Of a stretch of 64,000 nucleotides of DNA, positions 62,100 through 64,000 are shown piece by piece (the stretch's first letter is position 1; the number at the start of each line of letters is the position of its first letter). The position numbers were made by a program, and so were the translations under genes. Source of the DNA: Fibrobacterota bacterium (lineage in GTDB: Bacteria > Fibrobacterota > Chitinivibrionia > Chitinivibrionales > FEN-1185); NCBI GenBank assembly GCA_003165595.1, contig PLWQ01000009.1, forward strand, positions 79,516-143,515, written 5' to 3'. The notes beneath the pieces are model-generated. The model was given only the letters and a program-made list of their open reading frames with translations, was not told the DNA's origin and made no database searches.

Positions 62100-62897
62100 C
62101 TAATTGCCGGGCTTTTGGAGAATCCTGCTGAAATACAGCACGTGGAATTCGACGCACTGCCGGGCATATTCGAAGGAATGAGTGCCGGGCCTTTCGTAGT
62201 ATTCATGTGGAACGCCAAGCGCGAGCAGTTTTTCGTGGGTGCGCCGGTTGCCCGGAAGCGCAAAATCCGACACACCGCAGTCCAGTATCAGGGCCTTACT
62301 TTGGCCAACGAGCTTCTCGCACAACATCAGGAAGGAGGACGATTTCCACAGGCCGGCGCTTGTGCGGAATTCGCCGAGGACCTCGTGCAAATCCCATTGC
62401 GATGGGAATTCGGTGAGGTCCATTATTCCGCTGATGCTGCCGGCGCCGCAGAAAAGGCTGCAATGCTTTGCAAGAATTGTCGCGGCCCCATGGCCGCCCA
62501 TGCTTGACCCTATGATTGCACGACCCCGGGCTTGCGCCCATGTGCGATAATTTTTGTCGATAAAAGGGACCACATCATCAACGATATATGATTCAAACTT
62601 GGAATCCGCTCGAACCGGGGAGTCCATATACCATGAATTGAAGTTGCCGTCCGGGCACACGAAGACGACGTGGTACCGATCCGCGTATTCATCAAGGGGC
62701 GCCACTCTGGTCCATGTCAAGTAGTCTCCGCTGTATCCATGCAGCAGGTACACAACGGAGAAATGACTGCTGTTATTCTTGTATTCTTCCGGAGTTATGA
62801 CGGCTGCGTTAAAGCTTTTCTTCATGTATGCGCTTGGTATGGAAACGACGCACGTCTGGCTCGCCTGGGTTATGGCAGCCAGCAGCAGTAAGCCCAT
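62100..62897 (-). CDS. Exported esterase (PF00756-type)
   Basis: The 265-aa alpha/beta hydrolase belongs to the esterase D/tributyrin-esterase-like group, often acting as acetyl- or feruloyl-esterase. It shows VVYLLHGYSGDYLTW, the nucleophile elbow IIGSSMGGHGA (S132), Asp in LDCGVSDFAL and His in GTHSFEYA. A short signal peptide (MGLLLLAAITQASQ) supports export. The start is uncertain: an upstream in-frame TTG would lengthen the signal peptide to include CQSA. A REP-like repeat lies just upstream. Confidence 0.85.
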   Translation of the reverse strand: MGLLLLAAITQASQTCVVSIPSAYMKKSFNAAVITPEEYKNNSSHFSVVYLLHGYSGDYLTWTRVAPLDEYADRYHVVFVCPDGNFNSWYMDSPVRADSKFESYIVDDVVPFIDKNYRTWAQARGRAIIGSSMGGHGAATILAKHCSLFCGAGSISGIMDLTEFPSQWDLHEVLGEFRTSAGLWKSSSFLMLCEKLVGQSKALILDCGVSDFALPGNRRTHEKLLALGVPHEYYERPGTHSFEYARQCVEFHVLYFSRILQKPGN

Positions 62898-62935
62898 TGC
62901 ACTTTGACACAATGCTTTTTTGATGAGACGTGGAG

Positions 62936-63061
62936 CAGTAAAGAACCACGGCCATGGGTCGTGGCTTTTTTGTAACGTTGTGCGCCACGCCCATAGGGCG
63001 CGGTCTCTTTTCAGGAAAACGCCATAGGCTTCTCTCTTGTGCTTGTTTATGCTGCACAAAA
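62936..63061. repeat. REP-like structured repeat upstream of the esterase (copy 2)
   Basis: In reverse complement it reads TTTTGTGCAGCATAAACAAG, GAAAAGAGACCGCGCCC, GGGCGTGGCGCACAACGTTA and CCCATGGCCGTGGTTCTTTA. It matches 35125-35295 but lacks the two middle hairpins. Both copies lie upstream of a gene in the same orientation. Confidence 0.8.
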
Positions 63062-63222
63062 TGACGGGAAGACGGCATCGTGCGACGAACCGGGACGCTT
63101 CGAGAGTACAGCATACCCGGCGTTGCGCAGTGGAAATATTTCGGAAAATCATGGCATTGGTCATGCTGGCAGGCTTTGGGGGAGAAGCAATCAAATTACG
63201 GAAAAATATTTCTTGATCGAAC

Positions 63223-63774
63223 CTAGCTTCTTGCCATGCCGATCAGGTTGAGAAATTCGTCTCTGGTGGCGTGCTCGGAACGAAAACTTCCGAGCATTGC
63301 CGACGTTATCATTTTGGAATTCTGTTTTGTGACCCCGCGCATCATCATGCACAAATGCTGCGCCTCGATTACAACGCCGACACCCTCCGCCTTGATCGGC
63401 TTCATAAGGCACGAAGCGATTTGCTGGGTGAGCCGCTCCTGCACCTGGAGACGCCTTGCAAAACAATCCACAAGCCTTGCCAGCTTGCTTACCCCGTACA
63501 CCTTGTCCTTGGAGATGTAGCCAATGTGGCATTTACCAAAAAAGGGAAGCATGTGATGTTCGCACAGACTGTAAAGTTCGATGTCCCTCACGATTATCAT
63601 GTGGTCGCAGTGCTCGTGGAATATGGCTTTTTTCAATATCTTGCCGGGATCTTCTTTGTATCCCTGGGTGAGATATTCCATCGAAAGCTTTACGCGCAGC
63701 GGGGTATTTTTGAGTCCTTCGCGATCGGGATCTTCCCCGATTTCCCTGAGAATTTTCCGTATGGCGTCTTCCAT
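63223..63774 (-). CDS. folE: GTP cyclohydrolase I
   Basis: The 183-aa enzyme converts GTP to dihydroneopterin triphosphate, the first step of folate/tetrahydropterin synthesis. The zinc ligands C71, H74 ([12 protein letters not shown]) and C142 ([10 protein letters not shown]) are present, as are [21 protein letters not shown] and RLTQQIA. The ATG at 63774 is preferred because [20 protein letters not shown] is the usual beginning; an upstream in-frame Met at 63828 would add 18 residues without family support. It is a single gene, with about 325 bp to the esterase. Confidence 0.95.
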   Translation of the reverse strand: MEDAIRKILREIGEDPDREGLKNTPLRVKLSMEYLTQGYKEDPGKILKKAIFHEHCDHMIIVRDIELYSLCEHHMLPFFGKCHIGYISKDKVYGVSKLARLVDCFARRLQVQERLTQQIASCLMKPIKAEGVGVVIEAQHLCMMMRGVTKQNSKMITSAMLGSFRSEHATRDEFLNLIGMARS

Positions 63775-63932
63775 GAATTTATCCTCGCGTTTATCACCGG
63801 CAAACAAAACGGGCGTCCAATTTAACATAATATATATTTTGAATGAATCCCACAGCGAGCGCATTTGAGGCTGCTCACCGGGGTGTACATCTGACCCATA
63901 CAATCCTTTCTACCAAGGATCGCGCATCAACC

Positions 63933-64000
63933 GTGTTTTCCAGTGAATCAAGAAAGTCGTTCTCCAAAGCACTGCTTATGCTTTTGTTGCTGGCTGCCGT
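63933..64000 (+). CDS. Start of a possible exported protein (cut by window end)
   Basis: From a GTG at 63933 the frame stays open to the window end and reads SSESRKSFSKALLMLLLLAA, a basic segment followed by a hydrophobic run typical of a signal peptide. The same frame is open from an ATG at 63843. It is too short to identify. Confidence 0.35.
   Translation, partial: MFSSESRKSFSKALLMLLLLAA

Overview
The window reads as a chromosomal segment of a Gram-negative bacterium with roughly even base composition. It is rich in His-Asp signalling proteins. A PorU/gingipain-like C25 peptidase and a carbohydrate-binding protein with a Por-type C-terminal tail hint at a type IX secretion system. That fits the FCB group, possibly Fibrobacterota/Chitinispirillia. 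This placement is inference from gene content; no rRNA or tRNA gene was seen.

0.3-10.0 kb: a co-directional signalling block (pseudo-receiver, receiver-kinase, receiver, kinase, HDOD protein, FapA-like protein, unknown sensor partner, four-PAS kinase). A convergent fic gene follows, with a strong, probably leaderless, apparently self-regulated promoter.

11.1-30.6 kb: a chemosensory operon without motility genes: receiver-HD-GYP, cheW, TPR-cheR, cheW, mcp, cheA-receiver, an S23-type four-helix-bundle gene, cheB, then further receivers and multi-PAS kinases, a double receiver with a C-terminal membrane anchor, and an exported protein. Palindromic GGTCAGGG repeats surround the S23 gene and are translated as part of CheB. 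Related repeats have entered the CheA linker in frame.

30.9-41.0 kb: a potassium-uptake locus: a 31-aa membrane microprotein, kdpF, kdpA, kdpB, a long kdpC, a DUF4118/GAF membrane protein, kdpD and kdpE. A REP-like structured repeat lies between kdpB and kdpC. A MITE-like element with 19-bp inverted ends precedes kdpD.

41.0-55.7 kb: a repeat-riddled accessory region: a patatin remnant, the C25 peptidase, a GH16-fold protein without catalytic carboxylates, a decayed type I restriction locus (hsdM, no hsdS, an abi fragment fused to hsdR lacking its nuclease region), and a zeta-toxin-like gene with one internal stop plus its small partner. A repeat family of about 170 bp occurs at least four times here.

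55.7-64.0 kb: a GT35 (glycogen phosphorylase-fold) paralogue that keeps its PLP lysine but has lost the glucose-site residues, translationally coupled to an intact PTS enzyme I; two tandem exported barrel-like paralogues; a secreted esterase; folE; and the start of a possible exported protein. The degenerate GT35/enzyme I pair is the strongest candidate for an undescribed system.
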